DNA of 9,270 nt from Syntrophobacterales bacterium (GCA_020052215.1 JAGVPN010000258.1:1-9270); one strand, 5' to 3'. Shown: positions 1 through 8,198, numbered from the stretch's first letter. Notes: generated by a model from the letters alone, not told the origin. Program-made: numbers and translations.

Positions 1-1
1 A

Positions 2-21
2 CCCCCCTTTACCAAGGGGGG
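2..21 (-). terminator. Strong hairpin after the mla operon, possible terminator
   Basis: An 8-bp perfect stem (CCCCCCTT at 2-9 with AAGGGGGG at 14-21) encloses a four-base loop. It lies about 50 bases downstream of the mlaD stop on the minus strand. Any U-tract needed for intrinsic termination would fall outside the window, so its presence cannot be checked. On the plus strand the stem is followed by an A-rich run, so it is not a plus-strand terminator. Pyrimidine/purine inverted repeats of this kind are also common as dispersed intergenic elements, which is the main alternative. Confidence 0.4.
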
Positions 22-71
22 AGAAAAATCGCGGTTTTAAATGCCATTTTAGTCAGTTATAAAACGTTACC

Positions 72-1085
72 CTAATCCTTTCCCGGCGCCGCATCCAGCC
101 GGATGGTATGCTCCTGGAGCCGGGGCAAGTAACGCCGCAGCAGCCAGGACTTCTGCATCGCCTTGGTCGTCTTGTCCAGGTCGCTGAAAGCCGTCTCCCC
201 CTCGGTCACCAATCCCGGCAGGCCCTTGCCGGCCCGGTCCAGGTTCGCCACGAAACTCTCCAGTTTCTTCGCCATGTCCGGCAGCCGCGCCGCGGCTTCC
301 TTCAAATTCGCCGTGGTTTGGCTAAGGTTGGCGAAAGTGGCTTGCAACTCCGCCATGGTCTTGACGGCCTGGTCTTTGAAAATCGGGTCATTCAACAGCG
401 TGCCGACCAGGCCCTTGCCTTTTTCCAGGTCGCCGACGAATTTCCGCAGTTGCGCCACGGCGTCGGCGGTATCCCGGTAGAGGCCGGGATCGTTCAGCAG
501 CTTTCCCAGGGTCCCCTTACCGGTGTTGACCTTGGTGACAATGTCCCTGACTTCGGAGAGGATCTTTCTGGTGTCACTTCCCGGCTCCGCCAGGTCATCG
601 GTCAGGGACACCAGGTTGTTGATGATTTTTTGCAGATCCTCCAGGGTGGGGGCCGCCCGGGCCAGGAGCTGGGTGATATCCAGGGGCTCCACGGCAACCA
701 CGAGTCCTCCCGGGGGAATCGCCGCTTTACTGAGGGAACCCGAGGTCAAATCCAGGCTCTTGTCGCCCAGCAACCCCATAAAACCGATGGTGGACCGGGA
801 ATCCTCCCGAATCCGGTCGCTGTTCTTTTTCAACACCCGGAAGGTGACCACGATGTTGCCTTCGGCATTGATGGCGGTGGTATCAACATTGCCCACCGTG
901 ACCCCGGCCAGGTGGACCTCGGAGCCGGCCTTGAGGCCACCGACATTCTTGAAAATGGTCCGGTAGGTGACGTATTCCTGAAAGAGGCCTTCCTGCTGGG
1001 CCACGATCACGACCATGGCCAGGAGGGCCGCCAGCGAGGCCACGACAAAAAGGCCGACGATGGTTTCATATTTGCGGGCGATCAT
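72..1085 (-). CDS. mlaD: MlaD-like MCE-domain phospholipid-binding protein
   Basis: The product is a 337-residue MCE-family substrate-binding subunit of an ABC lipid transporter. Such proteins are anchored in the inner membrane and form a periplasmic ring that passes phospholipids between the membranes. One N-terminal membrane helix lies at about residues 8-30 and the MCE domain at about 38-118, with the typical run from VGGLKAGSEVHLAGV. A long, mostly helical C-terminal region contains two clear copies of a GKG-LG-LLNDP motif (189-205 and 223-238) and a degenerate third near 286-302. E. coli MlaD is only about 180 residues, so this is a long-tailed form, as is common outside the Enterobacteria. 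The ATG at 1083-1085 overlaps the mlaF stop as ATGA, implying translational coupling. A longer reading from 1181 is rejected because it would add 32 proline- and glycine-rich residues inside mlaF. Confidence 0.93.
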   Translation of the reverse strand: MIARKYETIVGLFVVASLAALLAMVVIVAQQEGLFQEYVTYRTIFKNVGGLKAGSEVHLAGVTVGNVDTTAINAEGNIVVTFRVLKKNSDRIREDSRSTIGFMGLLGDKSLDLTSGSLSKAAIPPGGLVVAVEPLDITQLLARAAPTLEDLQKIINNLVSLTDDLAEPGSDTRKILSEVRDIVTKVNTGKGTLGKLLNDPGLYRDTADAVAQLRKFVGDLEKGKGLVGTLLNDPIFKDQAVKTMAELQATFANLSQTTANLKEAAARLPDMAKKLESFVANLDRAGKGLPGLVTEGETAFSDLDKTTKAMQKSWLLRRYLPRLQEHTIRLDAAPGKD

Positions 1086-1924
1086 GGGGTCGTTTCCCCC
1101 TGGGGCTCCCGGTGGAGAAAGCGCAGGACCTCGGGATGGGAGGAGTGCAGGAATTCCTCGTAGGTCCCCTGAAAGACCCACTGGCCCTCGTGGAGCAGAA
1201 CCAGCCGGTCCGCCACCAGTTGCGTCAGGCGCAGGTCATGGGTGACCACGATGGAGGTGACCTTGAGAGCGTCCTGGAGGCGGTGGATCAGGGAGCTGAT
1301 CTCATCGCCGGTGATGGGGTCCAGGCCGGCGGTGGGCTCGTCATAGACGATGATTTGGGGGTCCAGGGCCAGGCTGCGGGCCAGGGCGGCCCGGCGCTGC
1401 ATGCCGCCGGACAGGGCCGAGGGTTCCAGCGGCTCCACCCCCGACAGCCCCACCTGCCCCAGTTTCTCCGCCACCCGGCGCCTGATCTCGGCTTCGCTCC
1501 AATCGGTATGCTGCACCATGGGGAAGGCCACGTTTTCCCCCACCGTCATGGAATCATACAGGGCCGAACCCTGGAAAAGGTAGCCGGTCTTCAGTCTCAG
1601 GCTCCTCCAGTCGGTATCCGTGACAAACTCGGTAATTTCCACCCCTTCCACCGTGATGCCGCCCTTATCCGGGATGTTCAGCCCCACCAGCATGCTGGTC
1701 AACACGGTCTTGCCGGAACCGCTGCGGCCCAAAATCACCATGGTTTCCCCCGGGTAGACATCCAGGTCTATCCCGATAAGCACCTGATTTTCGCCATTTT
1801 CCCCAAAATATTTGTGTATCCCCCGGAAGGAAATCAGGGCGCGGCCGGGCTCCGGGGTGACCCGGCCAGAGGCTTCTTCCACCCTAAGGCCAGATGAGTA
1901 AGGTGAGTTTGGTGAGAAAGACAT
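1082..1924 (-). CDS. mlaF: MlaF-like ABC transporter ATPase
   Basis: This is the cytoplasmic ATPase that powers the MCE-type phospholipid transporter, working with MlaE. Taking the ATG at 1922-1924 gives 280 residues. The ABC signatures are complete: Walker A GRSGSGKT at 66-73, Q-loop Gln118, signature LSGGMQRR at 171-178, Walker B IIVYDEPT at 191-198, and switch His229. The enzyme therefore looks active. Its start is uncertain. The ATG used here overlaps the end of mlaE by 41 bases and adds about 30 residues before the conserved domain. A TTG at 1928-1930 and a GTG at 1880-1882, one base after the mlaE stop, are alternatives, and none has a convincing Shine-Dalgarno sequence. The 3' end overlaps the mlaD start by four bases. 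Confidence 0.93.
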   Translation of the reverse strand: MSFSPNSPYSSGLRVEEASGRVTPEPGRALISFRGIHKYFGENGENQVLIGIDLDVYPGETMVILGRSGSGKTVLTSMLVGLNIPDKGGITVEGVEITEFVTDTDWRSLRLKTGYLFQGSALYDSMTVGENVAFPMVQHTDWSEAEIRRRVAEKLGQVGLSGVEPLEPSALSGGMQRRAALARSLALDPQIIVYDEPTAGLDPITGDEISSLIHRLQDALKVTSIVVTHDLRLTQLVADRLVLLHEGQWVFQGTYEEFLHSSHPEVLRFLHREPQGETTP

Positions 1925-2669
1925 CGGCAATCAGGATCAGCAGGATGGACCTCACCACCGAAGTCTTGGTGGCCTGGCCCACCCCGAACGTGCCATGTTC
2001 GGTGTTATAGCCGTGATAGCAGCCCACGGTGCCCACAATCAGCCCAAAGATGGAAGTCTTGCCGATGCCCGGCAGGACATCCTTCAGGGTCAGATACTTA
2101 ACGGTGAGGGTGTAGTAATAGGTGGGGGTCATTCCCACCTGGGTCACCCCGATGACCATACCGCCTAAGATGCCCACGAGGTTGGCGGCCACGGTCAGCA
2201 GGGGCAAGACCAGCATGCAGGCCAGAATCCGGGTGACCACCAGGTACTTCATGGGGTTGACCGCGGAGACGGTGAGGGCGTCGAGCTGATGGGTAACCCG
2301 CATGGAACCCAGCTCCGCGCCCATGCCGGCGCCGCCCCGGGCCGCCACCATGATGCCGGCCATCAGCGGCCCCAGTTCCCGGACAAAAGAGATGGCCACG
2401 CTGGTGGCGATGTAGTTGGAGGCCCCGAACCAACTCAGCACCTTCAGGCCCTGCATGGCCAGGACCAGCCCCACCGCAAAAGAGGCCACCACCACCAGGG
2501 TGAAGGATTTCACCCCCAGCTGGTACATCTGCATGATCACCTCCCGGACGAACCAGGGAGGGTGGAGCAGGCTGCGGCAGGAATCCACAAAAAAGAGGAA
2601 CAAGTCCCCCATGTAATCGACGAAAGCCATCGTTTGATGGCCGGCCCGATAAAACAAGCCCTCTTTCAT
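1884..2669 (-). CDS. mlaE: MlaE-like ABC transporter permease
   Basis: The product is the inner-membrane permease of the MCE/Mla phospholipid transport system (MlaE/YrbE family). It is 261 residues long from the ATG at 2667-2669, the usual size. An amphipathic N-terminal segment is followed by several hydrophobic helices, roughly 55-80, 95-115, 140-175, 200-220 and 238-258. The family signature is visible at residues 95-131: FVRELGPLMAGIMVAARGG, then GAELGSM and THQLDAL. The glycine-rich GGAGMGAEL stretch is a variant of the more usual RVGSAIAAEL. A GAGG a few bases upstream of the chosen ATG can serve as ribosome binding site. A TTG at 2685-2687 would add six residues and is less likely. This is the first gene of the mlaE-F-D operon. 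No MlaC or MlaB homologue is visible, and either could lie beyond position 1. Confidence 0.93.
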   Translation of the reverse strand: MKEGLFYRAGHQTMAFVDYMGDLFLFFVDSCRSLLHPPWFVREVIMQMYQLGVKSFTLVVVASFAVGLVLAMQGLKVLSWFGASNYIATSVAISFVRELGPLMAGIMVAARGGAGMGAELGSMRVTHQLDALTVSAVNPMKYLVVTRILACMLVLPLLTVAANLVGILGGMVIGVTQVGMTPTYYYTLTVKYLTLKDVLPGIGKTSIFGLIVGTVGCYHGYNTEHGTFGVGQATKTSVVRSILLILIADVFLTKLTLLIWP

Positions 2670-2759
2670 CAGCCTCGCCCCATGCAACCCTCACGGACGG
2701 GAAAGCTAGGTCCGGGGCAACCTGACCGGTTACGCCTCGCCACGGGTTACAACGTATTA

Positions 2760-2788
2760 AAAATAGCTAAAAATCAGGCTTGTGTCAA
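2760..2788 (-). promoter_or_regulatory. Sigma-70-type promoter for the mla operon
   Basis: On the minus strand a perfect TTGACA (2783-2788) is separated by exactly 17 bases from TATTTT (2760-2765), a 4/6 match to the -10 consensus. Transcription would start near 2753, leaving a leader of about 84 bases before mlaE. The perfect -35 and ideal spacing make it credible despite the modest -10. Confidence 0.5.
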
Positions 2789-2849
2789 GGAGAAAGCCCG
2801 GGCGGGAGCCCCAGACGCCGACGCTTCCCTGGGAAACGGCAATGAATCA

Positions 2850-2898
2850 CATTTTCGTATAAAATTGCTATCGTTTTGTTGCTAAATATACGAAAATG
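2850..2898. repeat. 12-bp inverted repeat, candidate operator pair
   Basis: CATTTTCGTATA at 2850-2861 is the exact reverse complement of TATACGAAAATG at 2887-2898, with 25 bases between. Arm centres are 37 bases apart. The right arm lies inside the spacer of the plus-strand promoter at 2879-2907, so a protein bound there would contact RNA polymerase. The region is AT-rich within a GC-rich chromosome. It may be a pair of oppositely oriented binding sites or a cruciform; its binder is unknown. Confidence 0.5.
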
Positions 2899-2907
2899 GG
2901 ATATAAT
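2879..2907 (+). promoter_or_regulatory. Sigma-70-type promoter for the sigma-54 activator gene
   Basis: TTGCTA (2879-2884, 4/6 to TTGACA) and a perfect TATAAT (2902-2907) are separated by 17 bases. Transcription would begin near 2914, giving a leader of about 146 bases. On the opposite strand the same DNA reads TTGCTA (2907-2912), 16 bases, TATATT (2885-2890), so a second promoter may fire toward mlaE from the same segment. Confidence 0.55.
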
Positions 2908-2913
2908 AGCAAA

Positions 2914-3059
2914 ATTTAAGGGGGGGGTCAGCCGGCCGGCATTGCGAGGGGTCCAGGCCCCCGCCGGGGAGAATCTGAAGCCGGGCCACCTGCGGCTTTT
3001 CTCAGCTCACCCGAGTACAATACGCCAAATTTTGCAGTCGGCTGCCAGCGAGAAACCTG
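2914..3059 (+). other. GC-rich structured leader of the activator gene
   Basis: This is the presumed untranslated leader between the promoter and the activator start. It contains a G8 run (2920-2927), a GCCGGCCGGC palindrome (2931-2940), and a hairpin with a 6-bp stem (AAGCCG 2978-2983 / CGGCTT 2993-2998) followed by a short T-rich stretch. The hairpin is too weak to call a terminator, but attenuation is possible. No recognised riboswitch is seen. The Shine-Dalgarno sequence in front of 3060 is poor. Confidence 0.3.
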
Positions 3060-4571
<1,512 letters not shown>

Positions 4572-4600
4572 TCCGGCAGCAGCCCAGGGATATAAGAGAG

Positions 4601-4644
4601 ATGCAACAGGCGGGATGCGCTTCGCTTTCCCGGCCTACGATCCT
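4601..4644. repeat. REP-like repeat, copy 1
   Basis: This 44-base sequence begins ATGCAACAGGCGGGATG and matches positions 5271-5314 at 40 of 44 bases in the same orientation. The palindrome GGCGGGA...TCCCG-GCC is slightly broken by a G at 4633. Inner bases GCG-CTT-CGC can also pair. Weak similarity (GATATAA...AGA) continues upstream in both copies. It resembles extragenic palindromic repeats found in many bacterial genomes. The rest of 4572-4731 shows no gene and no clear promoter. Confidence 0.75.
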
Positions 4645-4731
4645 GGCGCTGGTGCTCACTTTTCCCCCTTATCGGATCAAGAGCCTGTCTCTCTATTGCA
4701 AGAAAACAGAAGATACAGGAAGTATAACTTC

Positions 4732-5109
4732 ATGTCACGCAAGGTCTATCTAAAGCCGCCCCCCCCCACCCGGACCATGTTATTGGCCCAGATAATTCTT
4801 GGTGTGCTGTTTTTGCCGTTCGGTATGGTATTCATCATCGTCTCTGAAGGGCCGGCAAGACCATTTATTGCAATATTTTCCGTAGCCTGGGCTGCAGGGT
4901 GTATAGCGATAATTGTGACTGGAGTAAAGACATTGAGGCTTGTAAAAGAAGGCAAAATCGAGATCGCCGAAATCGGCGTTGCAAGCGGAGAGACGGAAAG
5001 TGACTTTGCGGTGAGGTTGCGTGACCTTGAAGCACTTAAGAAAGACGATCTAATTTCCGAGGGTGAGTATCAGAGAAAAAGAGCCGAAATAATGCAGGAA
5101 AAATGGTGA
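4732..5109 (+). CDS. Small two-helix membrane protein with C-terminal SHOCT domain
   Basis: The product is 125 residues and of unknown function. Two hydrophobic segments, about 16-38 and 43-66, suggest a membrane hairpin with short cytoplasmic ends. The last third (about 94-124) reads LRDLEALKKDDLISEGEYQR and onward. This matches the SHOCT pattern, in which a short helical pair carries an L-x-x-L-K-x-x-G/D-x-I-x-E-x-E-[YF] core. SHOCT domains commonly end small membrane or secreted proteins and are thought to mediate oligomerisation. The ATG at 4732 is chosen because AGGA lies 11 bases upstream; an upstream in-frame start at 4615 lies inside the REP-like repeat and is rejected. A run of nine C at 4759-4767 encodes Pro9-Pro12. 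A second in-frame ATG at 4777 (Met16) begins just after it and before the first helix. The gene sits between two copies of the direct repeat. Confidence 0.75.
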   Translation: MSRKVYLKPPPPTRTMLLAQIILGVLFLPFGMVFIIVSEGPARPFIAIFSVAWAAGCIAIIVTGVKTLRLVKEGKIEIAEIGVASGETESDFAVRLRDLEALKKDDLISEGEYQRKRAEIMQEKW

Positions 5110-5446
5110 AAGAATCAAATGTCGGACGGGAAATAATATAATTTTCATAGTGTCACTTCTAGTCGCAGGCTTGCTCATCCGGAAGTTTAAGCCTGCCTCC
5201 CCCCGGAAGCCTTCAACTAACCGACAATATGACTCATCACGAAATTACGATAATCGATATAATAGATCAAATGCAACAGGCGGGATGTGCTTTGCTTTCC
5301 CGCCCTACGGTCCTATCATGCCCCCCACAAAACAATCTGCCTACAAAAAGATGACTCTTCTCGGGGCCAAATTCGCGGATAGAGTTCCCCCAACCCGATT
5401 TTGGACAGCGGTGGCCAAGGTGCCCGCATAATCTCGGACGACTACA
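5110..5446. other. Intergenic stretch with no convincing gene
   Basis: It contains an inverted repeat (GCAGGCTT 5165-5172 / AAGCCTGC 5189-5196, 16-base loop) that could end the SHOCT transcript but has no T-run after it. It also contains the second REP-like copy. TATAAT-like strings occur at 5137-5142 and 5258-5263, and CATAAT at 5427-5432, but none has a -35 at a suitable distance. A 93-codon GTG-started reading frame (5150-5431) crosses the repeat, lacks a ribosome binding site and has low-complexity composition, so it is judged non-coding. Confidence 0.5.
5271..5314. repeat. REP-like repeat, copy 2
   Basis: This is a direct repeat of 4601-4644, offset by exactly 670 bases and differing at four positions. 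Here the palindrome is intact: GGCGGGA at 5279-5285 pairs with TCCCGCC at 5298-5304 around a 12-base loop. The two copies bracket the SHOCT gene. Two same-orientation copies could arise by independent insertion of a REP-type element or by duplication, and could support deletion of the gene between them by recombination. Confidence 0.75.
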
Positions 5447-6607
5447 ATGCGATATAGAAAAAGGCTGTTTATTATAATTTGCGGACTCTTTTTCTATGCT
5501 CTTTTAGAAGGAGGCTCATATTTAACCTGCCTCTTCCTAGTGAAAAAAGGGATATTGTATGACCCAAAGACTATTACCGAAAGTTATGACATCTATATTA
5601 GCAGGTTGAGTCCGCAACTCGGCTGGCCATCGGCCACCTCTTTCGGAAAGTATGATTTTGACCAGTCCGGTTCCAGGATTATTCCGGCTTTTCCTGATCC
5701 GGATAAATTTGATTCCTGCATTTCGATATACGGTGACTCATTTATATGGGGCGCCGACGTAGACAATGACAACGCCTGGGGCAACATCTTTTCAAAAAAA
5801 GTAAATTGTCGAGTGGCAAACTATGGAATAGGAGGATATGGAACCGACCAATCTTATCTAAGATTTAAATATAATAAACAAGACCATTCTAAGATTGTTA
5901 TCATTGGCTTCTCATCTGATGACATCAGAAGAAATGTGAACCAATTGAGAAATTTATTTGTACCTTCTGAACAATTTGGTATTAAGCCAAGATTTATCAT
6001 GACGGAAGAAAACTGCTTAAAGTTAGTGCCCATCCCCGACTTGACTAAAGAGGATTATCAAAGCTTAATTAAAAATCCGGAGCGCTATCTTCCACATGAT
6101 TATTTTGTTTCAGAAGGGTTATCTGGAAGACTGAACTTAGAGTTTCCCTACTCTGTTCGTATCTTGAAATTATCTAGGCTCCTTCTCTTTCGAATTATTT
6201 CAGGAAATCCCGGATATGAAGAATTTTATCAGCCTGACCATGAATCAAAGGCCTTGCAGGTTACTACTGCAATTATTGAGAATTTCTACCACGAAGCCAA
6301 AGCCAAAGGTAAATATCCTCTGGTGCTTCTTATTCCAATCCTGCCAGATATTATTAAATTTAAAAAAACCAAGATCTGGGTTTATCAAACATTGATGGAT
6401 AATCTTGTCAAAAGCAACATTGAATTTCTCAATGTTGGCCAAGGAATTATCTCTTCTCTGAATAAACGAGATCCTCAAAGCATATATACCCAAGGCGGGC
6501 ATTTTAATAAAGAAGGGTCAGAACTAATGGCGAATTACGTATTTGAATACTTGATCTCGCAAAAAATAATTGGTGGGGATGCAAGGCCTGCTGTCTTGAA
6601 GAGATAA
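5447..6607 (+). CDS. Membrane-anchored SGNH/GDSL-fold hydrolase-like protein
   Basis: The product is 386 residues. An N-terminal hydrophobic segment (about 7-32) should anchor it in the inner membrane with the rest outside. SGNH features follow: block I IYGDSFIWG with nucleophile Ser98, block II NYGIGGYGTDQ (125-135), a block III-like segment IIGFSSDDIRRN (152-163), and block V GGHFN with His352. The canonical Asp three residues before that His is Gln349, and block III lacks the classic GxND Asn. It may therefore use a Ser-His dyad, or be altered in activity. Related proteins act as acyl- or acetyl-esterases or transferases on polysaccharides, but the substrate cannot be read here. The gene is much more AT-rich than its neighbours (21 of 60 bases are G/C in 5881-5940, against 34 of 60 in 3901-3960), suggesting transfer. 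The Shine-Dalgarno sequence is weak (GGAC, 5437-5440). Confidence 0.85.
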   Translation: MRYRKRLFIIICGLFFYALLEGGSYLTCLFLVKKGILYDPKTITESYDIYISRLSPQLGWPSATSFGKYDFDQSGSRIIPAFPDPDKFDSCISIYGDSFIWGADVDNDNAWGNIFSKKVNCRVANYGIGGYGTDQSYLRFKYNKQDHSKIVIIGFSSDDIRRNVNQLRNLFVPSEQFGIKPRFIMTEENCLKLVPIPDLTKEDYQSLIKNPERYLPHDYFVSEGLSGRLNLEFPYSVRILKLSRLLLFRIISGNPGYEEFYQPDHESKALQVTTAIIENFYHEAKAKGKYPLVLLIPILPDIIKFKKTKIWVYQTLMDNLVKSNIEFLNVGQGIISSLNKRDPQSIYTQGGHFNKEGSELMANYVFEYLISQKIIGGDARPAVLKR

Positions 6608-6630
6608 GCGTTTTCACGGATTTTTTTTTA

Positions 6631-6660
6631 GGCCGTCATGTAACGGTCCACAATTTTTTT
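6631..6660 (+). terminator. Putative intrinsic terminator of the SGNH-like gene
   Basis: A short stem with one G-U pair (6631-6636 with 6643-6648, loop CATGTA) is followed after five bases by seven T (6654-6660). It lies 24 bases past the stop codon. Nine T at 6621-6629 precede the stem. The stem is short, so strength is uncertain. Confidence 0.5.
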
Positions 6661-6860
6661 GACACAGTTAAAGATTAAATCAGGCGGCCAGCGGGAGTGA
6701 AAGTGAGGGTAATATCTTGCCACAATAGACACTTATCGCTGAAGCGGGAAAAATTCCAGATATGATTTGAATAGTATGTCTGATGATATCAAGATTTAAA
6801 GAGCAGATCGTCTAGTCAAGTCTTGACCATGACAATTGAATCAGTTAACCGCCAACCGTC
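6661..6860. other. Converging intergenic region, no gene seen
   Basis: This lies between the 3' ends of two converging genes. It is AT-rich and holds one small perfect palindrome, GTCAAG-T-CTTGAC at 6815-6827. That palindrome could form only a tight hairpin and has no T-run on the minus strand. No terminator for the minus-strand gene, promoter or small gene was identified. Confidence 0.4.
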
Positions 6861-8162
6861 CTACTTCACCTTGACCCAGAGCAGCCGGGCCACGGATGGG
6901 CCGGGGTTGCGCCATTCGCCGGGGATTTCCGAGGTCAGGTAGATGACGTCGCCGGTTTTCAGATTATAGACCCCTTTCCCCACCCGCACCTGCAATCTTC
7001 CCGATAACACATAACCGACCTCTTCTCCCTTATGAAAAAAGAAGTGGGCCGGCAGCGTTGCCTTGGGCGTAATTTCAATCAGGTAGGGTTCGGCCTTGAC
7101 TTCGACGTCCACCGGGTAGAGTAGCCGGGCCTGGAGCGCGCCCTCGGGCATATTGGCAAATTTCACCTCCACCGCGTCGCCAGGCGTAAAAATCAGGCGG
7201 CCGCCGCCTTCCTGGCGATCCTCAAAGAAAGAGGTCAGGTCCACGGCCAGGGCCTCCGCCATTTTCATCAGCGCCGGCAGGGATGGGTAAATGAGGTTGC
7301 TCTCCACCTGGGAAATGGTGCTGGCGGTGACTCCCACCAGCTTGGCCAGCTCAGTCTGGGACAAGCCCCGCCGGAGTCGATATTCTTTGAGGCGCATCCC
7401 CAACTCGATCCTGCCGCCGGTCCCCCGGTCATCGTCAAACCCGACGGTGAGGTCTTTGGTCCAATAGGTATGGGGCTTATGGAATTCTTCGGTGCTGCGG
7501 TTTTCCGCCTTCAAGATGGTGAGAGAAGTGGTGCCGCGTTTGATGGTAAGTTCGATGGCCACCTGGGCGATCTGGTTGATCTGGGCGCGAAACCGGGAGG
7601 AATGGGCGTTCTTTTCCAGGACCCAGTAGGCAATGGTGTTCAAATCGTACAACCGGGGACAGGAATGGGAGTAAAAGGTGAGGAGCCGGTCTTCACTCCC
7701 CCAGAGCTCCTGCATGCCGGTGAGGCTCTCAAAAATAAAGCGCACGTCTCCTGGCAAGGAGGCGTGAATTTGATAGAGGGCCGCCTCGAATTCCTGGGGC
7801 TGGCGGGGTTCCTCCACCCTGATGATGCGGCAGGGGGGATCTGGTTCCTGATCACCATAAAACTTGAGGAAGAAGTCGGAGCCGCCGCCCTTGCCGTTGG
7901 TAAAGCAGTCCAGGATGATGAGGCCGGGATAATTGGCCAGGTTTCCCAGTTTGTCCAGGAGATTTTTGGGAGAGCGATCAAAACTCACATAAATTATGGA
8001 CTTGTCCTGGAGTTGGGAAGCTTGAAGAAAATTGAGGCAAAAAACCGGGGCCAGGCTACCGGCATCGTCATGCCAGACCACATTGTCCCCGATGAATAAC
8101 CCGCCTAAGAGCAAGTCCAGTCGGCTGACCCCTGAGGGGATCCGTTGTTTTGGCGATACCAC
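6861..8162 (-). CDS. Three-domain regulator: degenerate KaiC-like domain, XRE HTH, cupin
   Basis: The product is 433 residues. Residues 1-240 resemble a KaiC/RadA-type RecA fold: RIPSGVSRLDLLLGGLFIGD at 7-26 matches the family's opening. Where Walker A (GxxGxGKT) should follow, the protein has WHDDAGSLAPVF, with no GKT. The Walker B-like strand RFIFESLTG (141-149) has Glu rather than Asp. ATP hydrolysis is therefore unlikely. An XRE-type helix-turn-helix follows (about 253-313, core LSQTELAKLVGVTASTISQV). A cupin barrel follows it (about 350-431) with HFFFHKGEEVGYVLSGRL and GDVIYLTSEIPGEWRNPG. The usual second-motif His is Gly415, so metal binding is doubtful. The protein is likely a ligand-responsive DNA-binding regulator. 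It starts with GTG (8160-8162), supported by GGGAG at 8169-8173 six bases away. It is divergent from the glutamate-synthase-like gene, its probable target. The ligand is unknown. Confidence 0.88.
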   Translation of the reverse strand: MVSPKQRIPSGVSRLDLLLGGLFIGDNVVWHDDAGSLAPVFCLNFLQASQLQDKSIIYVSFDRSPKNLLDKLGNLANYPGLIILDCFTNGKGGGSDFFLKFYGDQEPDPPCRIIRVEEPRQPQEFEAALYQIHASLPGDVRFIFESLTGMQELWGSEDRLLTFYSHSCPRLYDLNTIAYWVLEKNAHSSRFRAQINQIAQVAIELTIKRGTTSLTILKAENRSTEEFHKPHTYWTKDLTVGFDDDRGTGGRIELGMRLKEYRLRRGLSQTELAKLVGVTASTISQVESNLIYPSLPALMKMAEALAVDLTSFFEDRQEGGGRLIFTPGDAVEVKFANMPEGALQARLLYPVDVEVKAEPYLIEITPKATLPAHFFFHKGEEVGYVLSGRLQVRVGKGVYNLKTGDVIYLTSEIPGEWRNPGPSVARLLWVKVK

Positions 8163-8198
8163 TTTTTTCTCCCGGGCCGGAATAATTTTATTTTAAAT

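Noticed and set aside
108..1163. Long plus-strand reading frame opposite mlaD
   Set aside because: It is an antisense shadow of GC-rich mlaD codons; the minus-strand product has clear MCE features and operon coupling.
4696..4728. TTGCAA / TATAAC as a promoter of the SHOCT gene
   Set aside because: The spacer is 21 bases and the predicted start would fall at or after the ATG.
4601..5314. The repeat pair as a CRISPR array
   Set aside because: There are only two copies, 670 bases apart, with a gene between them and no regular spacers or cas genes.
5150..5431. A 93-codon GTG-started reading frame on the plus strand
   Set aside because: No ribosome binding site, composition is basic and low complexity, it runs through the REP-like repeat, and no family is recognisable.
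6815..6827. Palindrome GTCAAG-T-CTTGAC as a terminator of the XRE-cupin gene
   Set aside because: The loop would be too tight and there is no T-run on the minus strand after it.
7470..8099. Plus-strand 209-codon frame opposite the XRE-cupin gene
   Set aside because: It is an antisense shadow; no recognisable domain, and the minus-strand gene has a promoter, ribosome binding site and clear domains.
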